From Aliikangiella coralliicola (GTDB lineage: Bacteria > Pseudomonadota > Gammaproteobacteria > Enterobacterales > Kangiellaceae), in contig NZ_ML660169.1 of the NCBI RefSeq assembly GCF_007004725.1, positions 124,001 to 188,000 of the forward strand: DNA of 64,000 bases, read 5' to 3'. The notes beneath the pieces are model-generated. The model ran no database searches, was not told where the DNA came from, and saw nothing but the letters and a program-made list of their open reading frames with translations. Of this stretch, positions 1 to 7,664 are shown piece by piece; within the stretch, counting starts at the first letter, position 1; each line of letters starts with the position of its first letter. The translations under genes and the position numbers were made by a program.

Positions 1-60
1 ATTAGAACTTTTTCGATTTGAATTTTCCTGGTCCAATTTTGCTTGCTCAGGTGTTGCCAT
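1..60 (-). CDS. Partial CDS, N-terminus only, unidentified
   Basis: An ATG at 60 on the minus strand opens a reading frame that runs off the window after 20 residues (MATPEQAKLDQENSNRK...). An in-frame ATG lies 15 bases further upstream (75), so the start is ambiguous; a GGAG sequence in between could serve the ATG at 60. The visible peptide is hydrophilic and too short to assign. Its significance is that a sigma-factor-type promoter at 152-181 points straight at it, so it is probably another member of the ChrR/RpoE-like regulon. Regulons of this kind often include lipid-modifying genes such as cyclopropane-fatty-acid synthase, but nothing visible here proves that. Confidence 0.4.
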   Translation of the reverse strand, partial: MATPEQAKLDQENSNRKSSN

Positions 61-151
61 AAAGTTCATCTCCATTGACCCGCTCTATTATTAGAAATAT
101 CTCGATACTCAATTTTCGCAGCCCCTTTTTCTTTTTTTGTTTCTGTTTTTG

Positions 152-181
152 AGTATACGTTACTACCAGGATATTGGATCA
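152..181 (-). promoter_or_regulatory. ECF sigma (ChrR-linked RpoE type) promoter
   Basis: On the minus strand TGATCC (176-181) is followed by an 18-nt spacer and TATACT (152-157), with CG directly before the -10. It matches the TGATCC-N18-TAAGTA pattern known for RpoE/ChrR regulons and shares TGATCCAA with the promoter at 834-863. It lies about 90 bp upstream of the partial gene ending at the window edge. Confidence 0.6.
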
Positions 182-207
182 GGTTTGCCAGGATGAGCTC
201 CCAATAA

Positions 208-765
208 TTAATGCGGTTCATTGATACACCTTGCAGATCCACCAGGTTGTTTACGCATTAAAATATCAATTCTTCCGACATTAAATCCCCACTTACTCAT
301 GTTTGTGGTTCCCATCAATGTTCTTCTGTCGATCAAGTGAAGCCAGTCATCCATATTAATAACCCAGCTGTCTCCATCGACCTTTACCTCAAGCTGATAA
401 TTTAAGTGGAGGCTATCACCGACGACTTCTCCAATTGCAGTATCGACAACATCGCCCGCGGTGCCAATCCACTGACCACCAGACAATTTAAACTTCCATT
501 GACGGGTTTGCCGTTCACCGTCGTCGAAGAGAAACACTTCATCTAACACTATCGACTCTGCCAGTGAGTACGCGTTAATATCCGCGACAAACTTTCTACT
601 CAACTCTCCCGATCTTTCTCTAACAACTCCCCAAGCGCACAATTTCCCATTGAAATAATCGGCAAAATCGAGTTTTGGTGTATTGTCCAGGTAAGATTCT
701 TGTTTCACGGAACACGAGAGCAATCCTAGAGATGTTAGTAACAATATCAGTCTCAAAAGCATCAT
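208..765 (-). CDS. DUF3833 family lipoprotein
   Basis: 185 residues. The N-terminus is a lipoprotein signal: a hydrophobic stretch followed by a lipobox ending LLSC, with Cys at residue 18. The body contains the DUF3833-type motif around YFNGKLCAWGVVRERSG (residues 38-54), and the family is predicted to be a small beta-barrel-like periplasmic lipoprotein. No enzymatic role is established. DUF3833 genes are typically found beside ECF sigma factor/ChrR pairs and photolyases, as here. It is divergent from the sigma factor gene and has its own matching ECF promoter at 834-863, so it is probably induced with the photo-oxidative stress response. The family call is fairly secure; the function is not known. 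Confidence 0.85.
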   Translation of the reverse strand: MMLLRLILLLTSLGLLSCSVKQESYLDNTPKLDFADYFNGKLCAWGVVRERSGELSRKFVADINAYSLAESIVLDEVFLFDDGERQTRQWKFKLSGGQWIGTAGDVVDTAIGEVVGDSLHLNYQLEVKVDGDSWVINMDDWLHLIDRRTLMGTTNMSKWGFNVGRIDILMRKQPGGSARCINEPH

Positions 766-833
766 AAAGTCCAGATAATCTCTCAGTTAACAAAATAAAC
801 ACTTAATCGCAATCACGATGGCGATACTCAAGT

Positions 834-863
834 TAGTTACGATGAGACTGACCGGTTGGATCA
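834..863 (-). promoter_or_regulatory. ECF sigma (ChrR-linked RpoE type) promoter for the DUF3833 gene
   Basis: Minus strand: TGATCC at 858-863, an exact 18-nt spacer, then TAACTA at 834-839 preceded by CG. This is one mismatch from the TGATCC-N18-TAAGTA consensus. It lies about 70 bp upstream of the DUF3833 start at 765 and back-to-back with the promoter of the sigma factor gene. Confidence 0.7.
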
Positions 864-891
864 GTTAAAGACAAATTATCGGAAAATAAAG

Positions 892-920
892 TGATCCATT
901 TTTGTTCTTCTACGTATTTA
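892..920 (+). promoter_or_regulatory. ECF autoregulatory promoter of the sigma/anti-sigma operon
   Basis: Plus strand: TGATCC at 892-897, a 17-nt spacer ending in CG, then TATTTA at 915-920. It faces the sigma factor gene, so the operon is probably autoregulated. The spacer is one base shorter than in the two minus-strand sites. Confidence 0.6.
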
Positions 921-1085
921 TTGTTAACACACTAGGTTACAGAGTCGATTCGACAACATAAGCGAGTAAAAAAGAATCTTGACCAGAACAATAATTCCGG
1001 CAACTTGAGCATGCTTCAACAGAGACAAACAACCGATAATTTAGTATATTGGCCAATAACCAGCCTAAAGAAAAAATCGACTTCA

Positions 1086-1652
1086 ATGACTCAAAAGGTC
1101 AATGTTACAGATAGTGAACGCTGGCGAGAACACCTCAATGCTATCGCCAAACAGCATGATCGTCATGCTTTCAAGGCGTTATATTTATATTTCGCTCCAA
1201 AAATTAAATCATTTTACTTACAACATGGAATGGGAGAGAAGTCTGAAGAACTCACTCACGAAGTATTCTTGAAAATTTGGCAAAAAGCAGCCAGTTACGA
1301 TCCACAAAAAGCTAGTGTATCAACCTGGATTTTCACTATTGTCAGAAATTTGAAAATTGATTTTCTGCGAAAAAAGCGAATTGACGAAGTTAACGATGAG
1401 AATTTGCCAGATCCTGCTGAAGAAGCCAACTTCAGTGAAAAAATTAGCATCGACAGGGATAAATCAAGACTTCTTTCGGTTTTTAATCAGCTCAACGAAG
1501 AGCAACGAAACGTTTTGCAAAAAGTCTACTTCGAAGATAAAAGCCATCAAATAGCGGCCAAGGAACTAGAGATGTCACCTGGCGTGGTTAAATCTCGAAT
1601 TAGAAGTGCACTGAAAATACTGCGCGCTCATATAGGAGGTGATCGAATATGA
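1086..1652 (+). CDS. rpoE: ECF RNA polymerase sigma factor, RpoE/ChrR-partner type
   Basis: 188 residues from the chosen ATG. Region 2 is seen in the segment with ELTHEVFLKIWQKAASYDP and the aromatic STWIFTIVRNLKIDFLRKK helix that contacts the -10. Region 4 is the C-terminal HTH around HQIAAKELEMSPGVVKSRI. In-frame starts further upstream (TTG at 1005, ATG at 1011) would add about 25 residues with no sigma homology, so 1086 is preferred; no start has a strong ribosome site. The gene overlaps the ChrR-like gene by 4 bases, which implies translational coupling. The anti-sigma partner places it in the singlet-oxygen/photo-oxidative stress group. The family is certain; the exact inducer is inferred. 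Confidence 0.92.
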   Translation: MTQKVNVTDSERWREHLNAIAKQHDRHAFKALYLYFAPKIKSFYLQHGMGEKSEELTHEVFLKIWQKAASYDPQKASVSTWIFTIVRNLKIDFLRKKRIDEVNDENLPDPAEEANFSEKISIDRDKSRLLSVFNQLNEEQRNVLQKVYFEDKSHQIAAKELEMSPGVVKSRIRSALKILRAHIGGDRI

Positions 1653-2377
1653 GTTGGGAAAGCACCAATGAAACAGGTACAAAGCAAAACGATTTGCAAT
1701 ACCATCCTGATATCGATTTATTGTTAAAATATTCAAACGGCAAACTGGCACCGGCGCTCGCGATTACAATTGGTGTGCATCATCATGAGTGCGAGACTTG
1801 CCGCCGTCAGGTTCAAGATATTGAACTGCTTGCAGGAAATTCGCTGGAGTCATTAGCCGATGAGGAAATATCTAATACTGGATTCGACAGCCTCTTAGAA
1901 GATATTCAGGCAATTCCTCAAACTTCTGAGACGGAAGTTCCAATGCAACAGACTCTATCTTCAAATGAATATGATATTTGCGCTGTTGCCGAATCAGATT
2001 TACCTATTGTTGTTCAACTCGCTAAACGCGAATTCGATGAGATAAAATGGGAAAAAGTCAGCAGAAATATCTCTCGCGCAAATATTGAGATTAATGACAC
2101 GCAATTTGAAATGGAGTTACTAAAATTTAAACCCAAGGCGAAAATACCACGCCACACGCACAGAGGTAATGAGTATACCTTGGTTTTACAAGGCGACTTT
2201 AGCGACAAACAAGGCCAATACACTCAAGGCGCATTTATCGCACAAAATGAGCATCATGAACACCAACCGATCGCAGGAGAGAACGGTTGTATTTGCCTGG
2301 CGGTCACCGATGCACCACTTAAGTTCACCGGTACATTTGGACCTATTTTGAATTGGCTGACTAAAGCAAGGGATTAG
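1649..2377 (+). CDS. chrR: ChrR-type zinc anti-sigma factor with C-terminal cupin
   Basis: 242 residues. The N-terminal anti-sigma domain carries the zinc motif H44-x3-C48-x2-C51. The C-terminal ChrR-like cupin has the metal set H170-x-H172-x3-E176 with a later His in the 203-206 cluster. In characterised ChrR the first domain binds and holds the sigma factor and the cupin is needed for the response to singlet oxygen. A near-perfect Shine-Dalgarno (AGGAGGTGATCG) precedes the ATG inside the end of the sigma gene, so anti-sigma synthesis should be efficient and coupled. It is convergent with the photolyase gene. Confidence 0.92.
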   Translation: MSWESTNETGTKQNDLQYHPDIDLLLKYSNGKLAPALAITIGVHHHECETCRRQVQDIELLAGNSLESLADEEISNTGFDSLLEDIQAIPQTSETEVPMQQTLSSNEYDICAVAESDLPIVVQLAKREFDEIKWEKVSRNISRANIEINDTQFEMELLKFKPKAKIPRHTHRGNEYTLVLQGDFSDKQGQYTQGAFIAQNEHHEHQPIAGENGCICLAVTDAPLKFTGTFGPILNWLTKARD

Positions 2378-2390
2378 GGGGATAGGAGCC

Positions 2391-2425
2391 AGGAATTAGG
2401 AATTAGGAATTAGGAATTAGGAATT
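2391..2425. repeat. Five tandem AGGAATT heptamers
   Basis: AGGAATT occurs five times head to tail between the convergent anti-sigma and photolyase genes. A small hairpin (GAATTAT/ATAATTC, 2421-2440) overlaps its end and could act as a weak terminator. It is a slippage-prone microsatellite. Confidence 0.85.
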
Positions 2426-2450
2426 ATTAAATGATAATTCTTGGCTGAAT

Positions 2451-3857
2451 TTATGTTGCTGTTTTTGCTTTCTTGAAATTTTCAATAGCAAGCTTTCTTG
2501 AAAGTTTCAGGTCTACCTGAGGTTTAAAATAGCCTGAAATCTCTTGCGACTCAAAACGGTGAATTGTTTTAGCGTCGATACTTTTTAATGCCGGCACCCA
2601 CTGCTTAATGAAAAAAGCGTCTACATCAAATTTCTTTTGCTGTGCCTGTGGATTAAATATTCGAAAGTAAGGCGCTGCGTCAGTGCCCACGGAAGCACAC
2701 CATTGCCATCCTCCATTATTGCTGGCGAAATCATAGTCAAAAAGATGTTGGGCAAAAAAAGCTTCTCCTTTTCGCCAGTCTAACCACAAATTCTTGGTGA
2801 AATAACTGGCGACAATCATGCGTAAGCGATTGTGCATCCAGCCGGTTTGAATCAGTTGCTGCATTGCTGCATCGATAATCGGTATGCCCGTTTCACCTTT
2901 TTGCCAGGCTAACTCATTCTGAATTGAGCGAGACCATGTTAGTTGAGAGTCAACCGGATTAAAAGCTCGTCCCTTACAAATATCCGGAAAGTGCCAAATA
3001 ACAGAACGATAAAAGTCTCGCCATATCAATTCCCCTATCCACTTATGTGCCTTTTCACCTGCAACATCTTTCGCCACCTGATAACAACGGCGAACCGAAA
3101 TCGTTCCTACGGCTAATGCTGCAGATAAATCAGAAGTGCCTTCAATTGCAGGAAAGTCTCTATCGGATTCGTATTGGTCAATCGTATTTTTACAGAAAAC
3201 TCTCAGCTTTTTGTGCATTTTCTGCTCTGCCACATCAGGCACTCGCTTTGCCGTCGGCGTGACCTTTATTGGCTCGCCTGAGGTCGCTGAGCTGACTTTG
3301 GAAAAATCAACTAGCGATAAGTTTTCCTTCGGCAATTTATCGGGTGGAGAGTATGTCACAACGGGTTGTTGATCGATATTTCTATAAACCGCTCGCGCAA
3401 AAGCACTATAAACCTTGTAGCCTTGCCTTTCTCCGGTAACAATTTCCCAGGGGGCCACAAGTGAGTCAGCAACAAAACGATGGCACTTAACTTTACCCGC
3501 TAAAACATCAACAACTCGGCGATCACGCAAACGCTCATTAAGTGGATATTCGACATTAAAGTATAAATTCTGGATATTGAATTGATGGCAAATAGCACTC
3601 AAGATATCGGGCACTTGTGAAAAAGTATCGGCATCGACGACCAACAAGGGAATATTAAGCCCATTTAGTTTTTCTTTCAGATTTTCCAGCGCGCAAGCAA
3701 TTAGCGCCCGCTGATTATTTCCAACATTGTGCAGTTCCCACTGTGTCTGGCATAGCAGGTAAACTGCCACTGTTTGCTGGGCTTTGTCATTGACCGCATG
3801 GTGCAGCGCAGGATTGTCATCTACTCGTAAATCGTTTCTAAACCAGATTAAATTCAT
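2451..3857 (-). CDS. phrB: Deoxyribodipyrimidine photolyase (class I CPD)
   Basis: 468 residues, the usual size for class I photolyases. The N-terminal Rossmann antenna-binding domain begins MNLIWFRNDLRVDDNPALH. The C-terminal FAD domain has the family signature around MHNRLRMIVASYFTKNLW and the motif NNGGWQWCASVGTDAAPYF, which includes the Trp used in electron transfer to FAD. It repairs cyclobutane pyrimidine dimers in the cytoplasm using blue light. Photolyases are standard members of ChrR/RpoE regulons, but I found no TGATCC-type promoter in the 119 bp upstream, so it may be transcribed otherwise or from the DUF523 gene behind it. Confidence 0.95.
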   Translation of the reverse strand: MNLIWFRNDLRVDDNPALHHAVNDKAQQTVAVYLLCQTQWELHNVGNNQRALIACALENLKEKLNGLNIPLLVVDADTFSQVPDILSAICHQFNIQNLYFNVEYPLNERLRDRRVVDVLAGKVKCHRFVADSLVAPWEIVTGERQGYKVYSAFARAVYRNIDQQPVVTYSPPDKLPKENLSLVDFSKVSSATSGEPIKVTPTAKRVPDVAEQKMHKKLRVFCKNTIDQYESDRDFPAIEGTSDLSAALAVGTISVRRCYQVAKDVAGEKAHKWIGELIWRDFYRSVIWHFPDICKGRAFNPVDSQLTWSRSIQNELAWQKGETGIPIIDAAMQQLIQTGWMHNRLRMIVASYFTKNLWLDWRKGEAFFAQHLFDYDFASNNGGWQWCASVGTDAAPYFRIFNPQAQQKKFDVDAFFIKQWVPALKSIDAKTIHRFESQEISGYFKPQVDLKLSRKLAIENFKKAKTAT

Positions 3858-3976
3858 TAACAGCTACCACATTTTCGTTATTATTTTATTTTCAGCGCAG
3901 GTCAAGTCTGCGCTGTTTAACTTCGCACGATAAACTTAGCCACTTGCCCAGAATTATCCAGAGACGCATTTGAGGC

Positions 3977-4918
3977 TCATTGCATTTTCACCCGAATTGC
4001 TAATTGTTTTGGATATGGTTCTAAAAACGACTGCTCTTCAACATACAAGTTAGGAAAATTCCTGAAATGATGTTTGAGTAAGGCTAACGGTGCCAAAATA
4101 GGTTCTGTTCCGTTTCGATAGCCAAGAATGCTTTGAGTTAATTCCGCTTTATCATCTGCAGATAATTCATTTTTCAGATAGCCCTGCAAGTGCATTAGCA
4201 CATTGGTATTATTGCTGCGAGTGGCCACTTTCGCCAACGCTTGCATTAACAAGCCGAAATACTGATTAGCAATAATTTTCAAGTTTCCAGGATTGGCTGA
4301 AGCAACTAACGGCCCAAGCATTCGATATGTTTTTTGGCAATGAGCTAGTAAAGTCATTTTATGCCTGGCGTGAAACCGAAAAAGATTGTTCGTGGACAAA
4401 CCAGACTTATTTATTTTCTGCCACTCGCTGTAAACATAGACCCGCTTGATGAAGCTATCTCGCAACAGCGGATCGTTAAGGCGACCATCTTCTTCAAGTG
4501 GCAAATGAGGAAACAATTTTCTAACCCTGGCGGCAAATATTCCAATGCCCGTTTTTTCAGCATAACCATTTTCACGGTAAACTTTAACCCGTTCAACCCC
4601 ACAACTTGGCGATGCTTTACAAAAAATGTAGCCGCTTAGCTCGGCTAACAAGCCTTCTCGCTCTTCAGCAAAAATCTCTAAAGCATCGGTAAAATCTTGT
4701 TCGATATCGTCACTTAATACCGCTCGTGGCGTTTTGGGATCACCAACCAGCCGAATAGTCTTTCTGGGGGTCGTTAGTCCAATGCCGACTTCGGGACAGA
4801 GTGAAACAAAATCGAAAACTTCTGACAAGACATCTTTACAAAACCGGTTTTGTTTATGTCCCCCGTCATACCTGACCTTCGCTCCCATCAAACACTGGCT
4901 AATCCCAACTTTTATCAT
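3977..4918 (-). CDS. YbgA-like DUF523/DUF1722 protein
   Basis: 313 residues with two domains. DUF523 (about 1-160) opens with GISQCLMGAKVRYDGGHK and contains a cysteine-bearing ASPSCGVERVKVY motif. DUF1722 (about 190-305) is the YbgA-like part. The family is uncharacterised, with a suspected link to DNA repair because ybgA sits directly beside phr in Escherichia coli. Here too it lies just upstream of the photolyase in the same orientation (119-bp gap), so the two are probably cotranscribed. GGGGAGC precedes the ATG. Conserved Cys residues suggest metal or Fe-S binding, which is only a guess. Confidence 0.85.
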   Translation of the reverse strand: MIKVGISQCLMGAKVRYDGGHKQNRFCKDVLSEVFDFVSLCPEVGIGLTTPRKTIRLVGDPKTPRAVLSDDIEQDFTDALEIFAEEREGLLAELSGYIFCKASPSCGVERVKVYRENGYAEKTGIGIFAARVRKLFPHLPLEEDGRLNDPLLRDSFIKRVYVYSEWQKINKSGLSTNNLFRFHARHKMTLLAHCQKTYRMLGPLVASANPGNLKIIANQYFGLLMQALAKVATRSNNTNVLMHLQGYLKNELSADDKAELTQSILGYRNGTEPILAPLALLKHHFRNFPNLYVEEQSFLEPYPKQLAIRVKMQ

Positions 4919-5381
4919 CAGCTCCCCAACATCACTTTGATAACATTCTAATAAAATATATACGAGAGGATGGAAATAGCAGATCGTTTTTTATAGAAAT
5001 TTTGACTAATTTTTTTAAAAATAAACCAATTTGGCTTTATTTAATCGAAAATTCGTACCAATGGTAGATAGCTACCTGCTGAGTCTGGAAAATTTCAAGA
5101 AAGCCTAACCAGATCATATAAAAGTATATTGCGATAAAAACGGCATGGTTATAATTTGAACAGGGACAATAGCTTCACAGTAATTGGTGAAAATTGGCTA
5201 TTTAGGTATGAATGTCAGAGAGCATTAGCGCTAGAGGTTTTAGTGTTAGACAGTCGGTATTAATGTTAGACAGCCTGAAATCAGCGTCTCGGGTATTTAT
5301 ACCTGAACAAGGATAATGGTCACGGCTCGAATGTTCTCAAGCCGTAACACAGAAGGTTATCCATCAAAAAATATGACAAAC
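4919..5381. other. Intergenic, 463 bp, with a 20-bp direct repeat
   Basis: AT-rich spacer. TGTTAGACAG occurs at 5244-5253 and again at 5264-5273, exactly 20 bp apart. An imperfect CGGCT/AGCCG hairpin near 5324-5346 could terminate the RCC1 gene. No open reading frame with a ribosome site was seen. Confidence 0.5.
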
Positions 5382-7166
5382 TTATCGCTGAATTGGATCA
5401 ACTCCCCAACAATTGACGCGACGTTTACCTGCGGCACATCCGGTAAAATATTGACCTCCGATGGCTGTTGGCCGGCCCATACCTTCTGGAAATTTAACGA
5501 CTTGATCTAATCCTTCATCAAGGCCTTCCGCCCCCCAACAAACCAAACCTGTGTCATCAATTGCACAGGTGTGAGCTTCGCCGGCAGAAATCGCGGTCGG
5601 ATTAGACAATGTGTCAGGAACGATAGCCTGTCCGTAGTCGTAGCCCCATGCTTCTTCTGCACCCCAGCAAACCACACCAGAATCGTCGAGCGCGCAGCTA
5701 TGATAAGACCCCAATGACAATGCAGAAGGGTTAGAAAGCGTTGCCGGTGGCTTTGTCGCATAAAACTCATCGATTCCCCAACAACTAACTTCGTTATTTT
5801 TTATCACACAAGCATGTTCGCCACCCACATCAATCTGATCAGGAAAGCTAACACTCTCAGGCACATTGTTGACTGAGGGTTCACGTCCCCAACAAGTCAC
5901 TTTGCCATTTTGTACAGCGCAGGTGTTTGACCCACCGGCATTAAAATCGGAAGGCTTCGTAATACTTTCTGGTATATCTATTTGCCCAAATCGATTGTCA
6001 CCCCAGCACTCTAATTTTTTATTTTGCAACACACAAACATGGCTTCTTCCACCTTCAACTTTTGCGTCACTTTTTAGTGGTGTGTAGTAGCGCGTTGGTG
6101 GGATAATATTCGCATTTCCTGTACAGGTGAGTGAACGTACATTTTGGAAGCATAAATAGTTTTGACCACTGACTATTTTCTTAATTGGAAGAGAAAATTC
6201 AGGAACCACTGTTTCACCATTTTGCCCCTGTCCCCAGCAAGCGAGCTTACGAGTATCATGCACAGCACAGGCGTGATCGCTTCCAACAGAAATTTGAGTT
6301 GGGTTAATCAGGCCGCTCGGTACATTCACGATCTGATGCTCACTGTCACCTTGCTCATTGCCCCAGCAGACAACGCCTGCCGTGGTGATGGCACAGGTGT
6401 TTTTATCACCGGCAGAGACCGCTGATACGTCAGCCAGAGAATAAGGAACATCAGTCTGTCCATTATCATTTCTTCCCCAACAGTGCACTTCACCAGAATC
6501 AACGGCACAAGTATGATGCTGACCAGCAGATAGGCTGCTTACGCTAGTCAAACCTTCAGGAACCGTAGACTGACCATAAGTATTATCTCCCCAACATTTC
6601 AGCTCATTGTCACCAATCGCACAGGTGTGTGCGCCGCCGGCACTTAGCGCGGTTGGATTGGAAAAGTTTTCTGGCAGTATGTTTTGACCGTAATAATTAC
6701 TTCCCCAACATTTGATATCGTCTTGTGTCATTACGCAGGTATGGTTGCCTCCCGCATCTATAGCAACAATGGGATCAGATAATTTCGGCGCATTTAACTT
6801 ATCATCCCACTTCTCACCAAGACACTGAATTTCATTTTTGTAAACCCAACAAGTATGAGCGTCACCCGTTGCAACCAGATTAGCTCTGGTCAGGTTTTCA
6901 CTAATAGGAAGTTGATAGATATTTTCTCCATCCCACTCCTGAAAACCATTTCGTCCCCAACACAATAGATACTTGCTGTTTTTTATTACACAATTATTTT
7001 TTCGACTCGCTGAAAGGCTCGACAAGCGAGACTGGATACCTGCCACCGCAGGCTGTTCGATTACATTGATGTTATTTAGTCCGCTGTCGCTCAACACCTC
7101 AACATGGCCATCAGTAGATAGTGTGAGTGAAACACCCAATATCATCGACATTAAAAATGATTTCAT
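5382..7166 (-). CDS. Secreted RCC1-repeat (beta-propeller) protein
   Basis: 594 residues. A short N-terminal signal peptide (MKSFLMSMILGVSLTLSTDG) is followed almost entirely by about 14 RCC1/BLIP-II-like repeats of about 38 residues. The repeat core reads roughly HTCAI-x-xGx-x-CWG-x(2-8)-GQ-x-x-VP; twelve units carry the invariant CWG and two have degenerate forms (QCLG, TCTG). The two conserved Cys per unit (in HTC and CWG) are consistent with intra-repeat disulphides in an exported protein. Fourteen units would make two seven-bladed propellers. No catalytic or anchoring domain is present, so a binding role is likely. AGGAATAAATT precedes the ATG. It opens a long series of minus-strand genes for exported proteins but is separated from the next by 498 bp. 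Confidence 0.8.
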   Translation of the reverse strand: MKSFLMSMILGVSLTLSTDGHVEVLSDSGLNNINVIEQPAVAGIQSRLSSLSASRKNNCVIKNSKYLLCWGRNGFQEWDGENIYQLPISENLTRANLVATGDAHTCWVYKNEIQCLGEKWDDKLNAPKLSDPIVAIDAGGNHTCVMTQDDIKCWGSNYYGQNILPENFSNPTALSAGGAHTCAIGDNELKCWGDNTYGQSTVPEGLTSVSSLSAGQHHTCAVDSGEVHCWGRNDNGQTDVPYSLADVSAVSAGDKNTCAITTAGVVCWGNEQGDSEHQIVNVPSGLINPTQISVGSDHACAVHDTRKLACWGQGQNGETVVPEFSLPIKKIVSGQNYLCFQNVRSLTCTGNANIIPPTRYYTPLKSDAKVEGGRSHVCVLQNKKLECWGDNRFGQIDIPESITKPSDFNAGGSNTCAVQNGKVTCWGREPSVNNVPESVSFPDQIDVGGEHACVIKNNEVSCWGIDEFYATKPPATLSNPSALSLGSYHSCALDDSGVVCWGAEEAWGYDYGQAIVPDTLSNPTAISAGEAHTCAIDDTGLVCWGAEGLDEGLDQVVKFPEGMGRPTAIGGQYFTGCAAGKRRVNCWGVDPIQR

Positions 7167-7664
7167 AATTTATTCCTTAAAAAATGATTTAAAGTTTACA
7201 ACCCCTAATTTCGTTACCTTATTTTCAACACGCGTAACGAATTTGACAGACTATATAAAACGATATTTTTTTCAATGAATAAAAAGTGACAAATAAAATA
7301 AATTTGTTTTTTATCTTACTATGAGATGAATAAAATTTAGTCGATGTTTATAGCTATATTGAAATAGGAAAACTTTCTAATTTAATACCTTTATTATTAA
7401 GAAGAAAACGATACTAATAAGAGCAAAAACAATACAAAAAACTATCCAGCAACTATCGAACACCTTTCCGAGTAACTTGCCTAAAAATCAACCATGCTAT
7501 TCAACAATTCCAATCTTCAGATTTTCAACATCAGTATTAGTTCTGAAGCGTTTGTACGTTAGCACGAGATGAATCGTTTCTGACGTTAACTATAATCAAC
7601 CATCCTGAAATTTTCAGGATGGTTGATTAAACGTCAATTGGTTATCCAATAATGATTGAACAAC
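7167..7664. other. Intergenic, 498 bp
   Basis: Strongly AT-rich. It holds the promoter region of the RCC1 gene (not resolved further) and the large hairpin at 7593-7629. No coding sequence was seen. Confidence 0.5.
7593..7629 (-). terminator. 18-bp perfect stem hairpin after the M6 protease gene
   Basis: An 18-base arm at 7593-7610 pairs perfectly with 7612-7629 around a single central base. A second short pair (TGACGTT/AACGTCA) flanks it with a 5-nt bulge. It sits 36 bp past the stop of the M6 gene. No T-run follows, so it may stabilise the 3' end rather than terminate. Confidence 0.5.

Noticed and set aside
2391-2425. Tandem short repeats as a CRISPR-like array
   Set aside because: Units are 7 bp without spacers.
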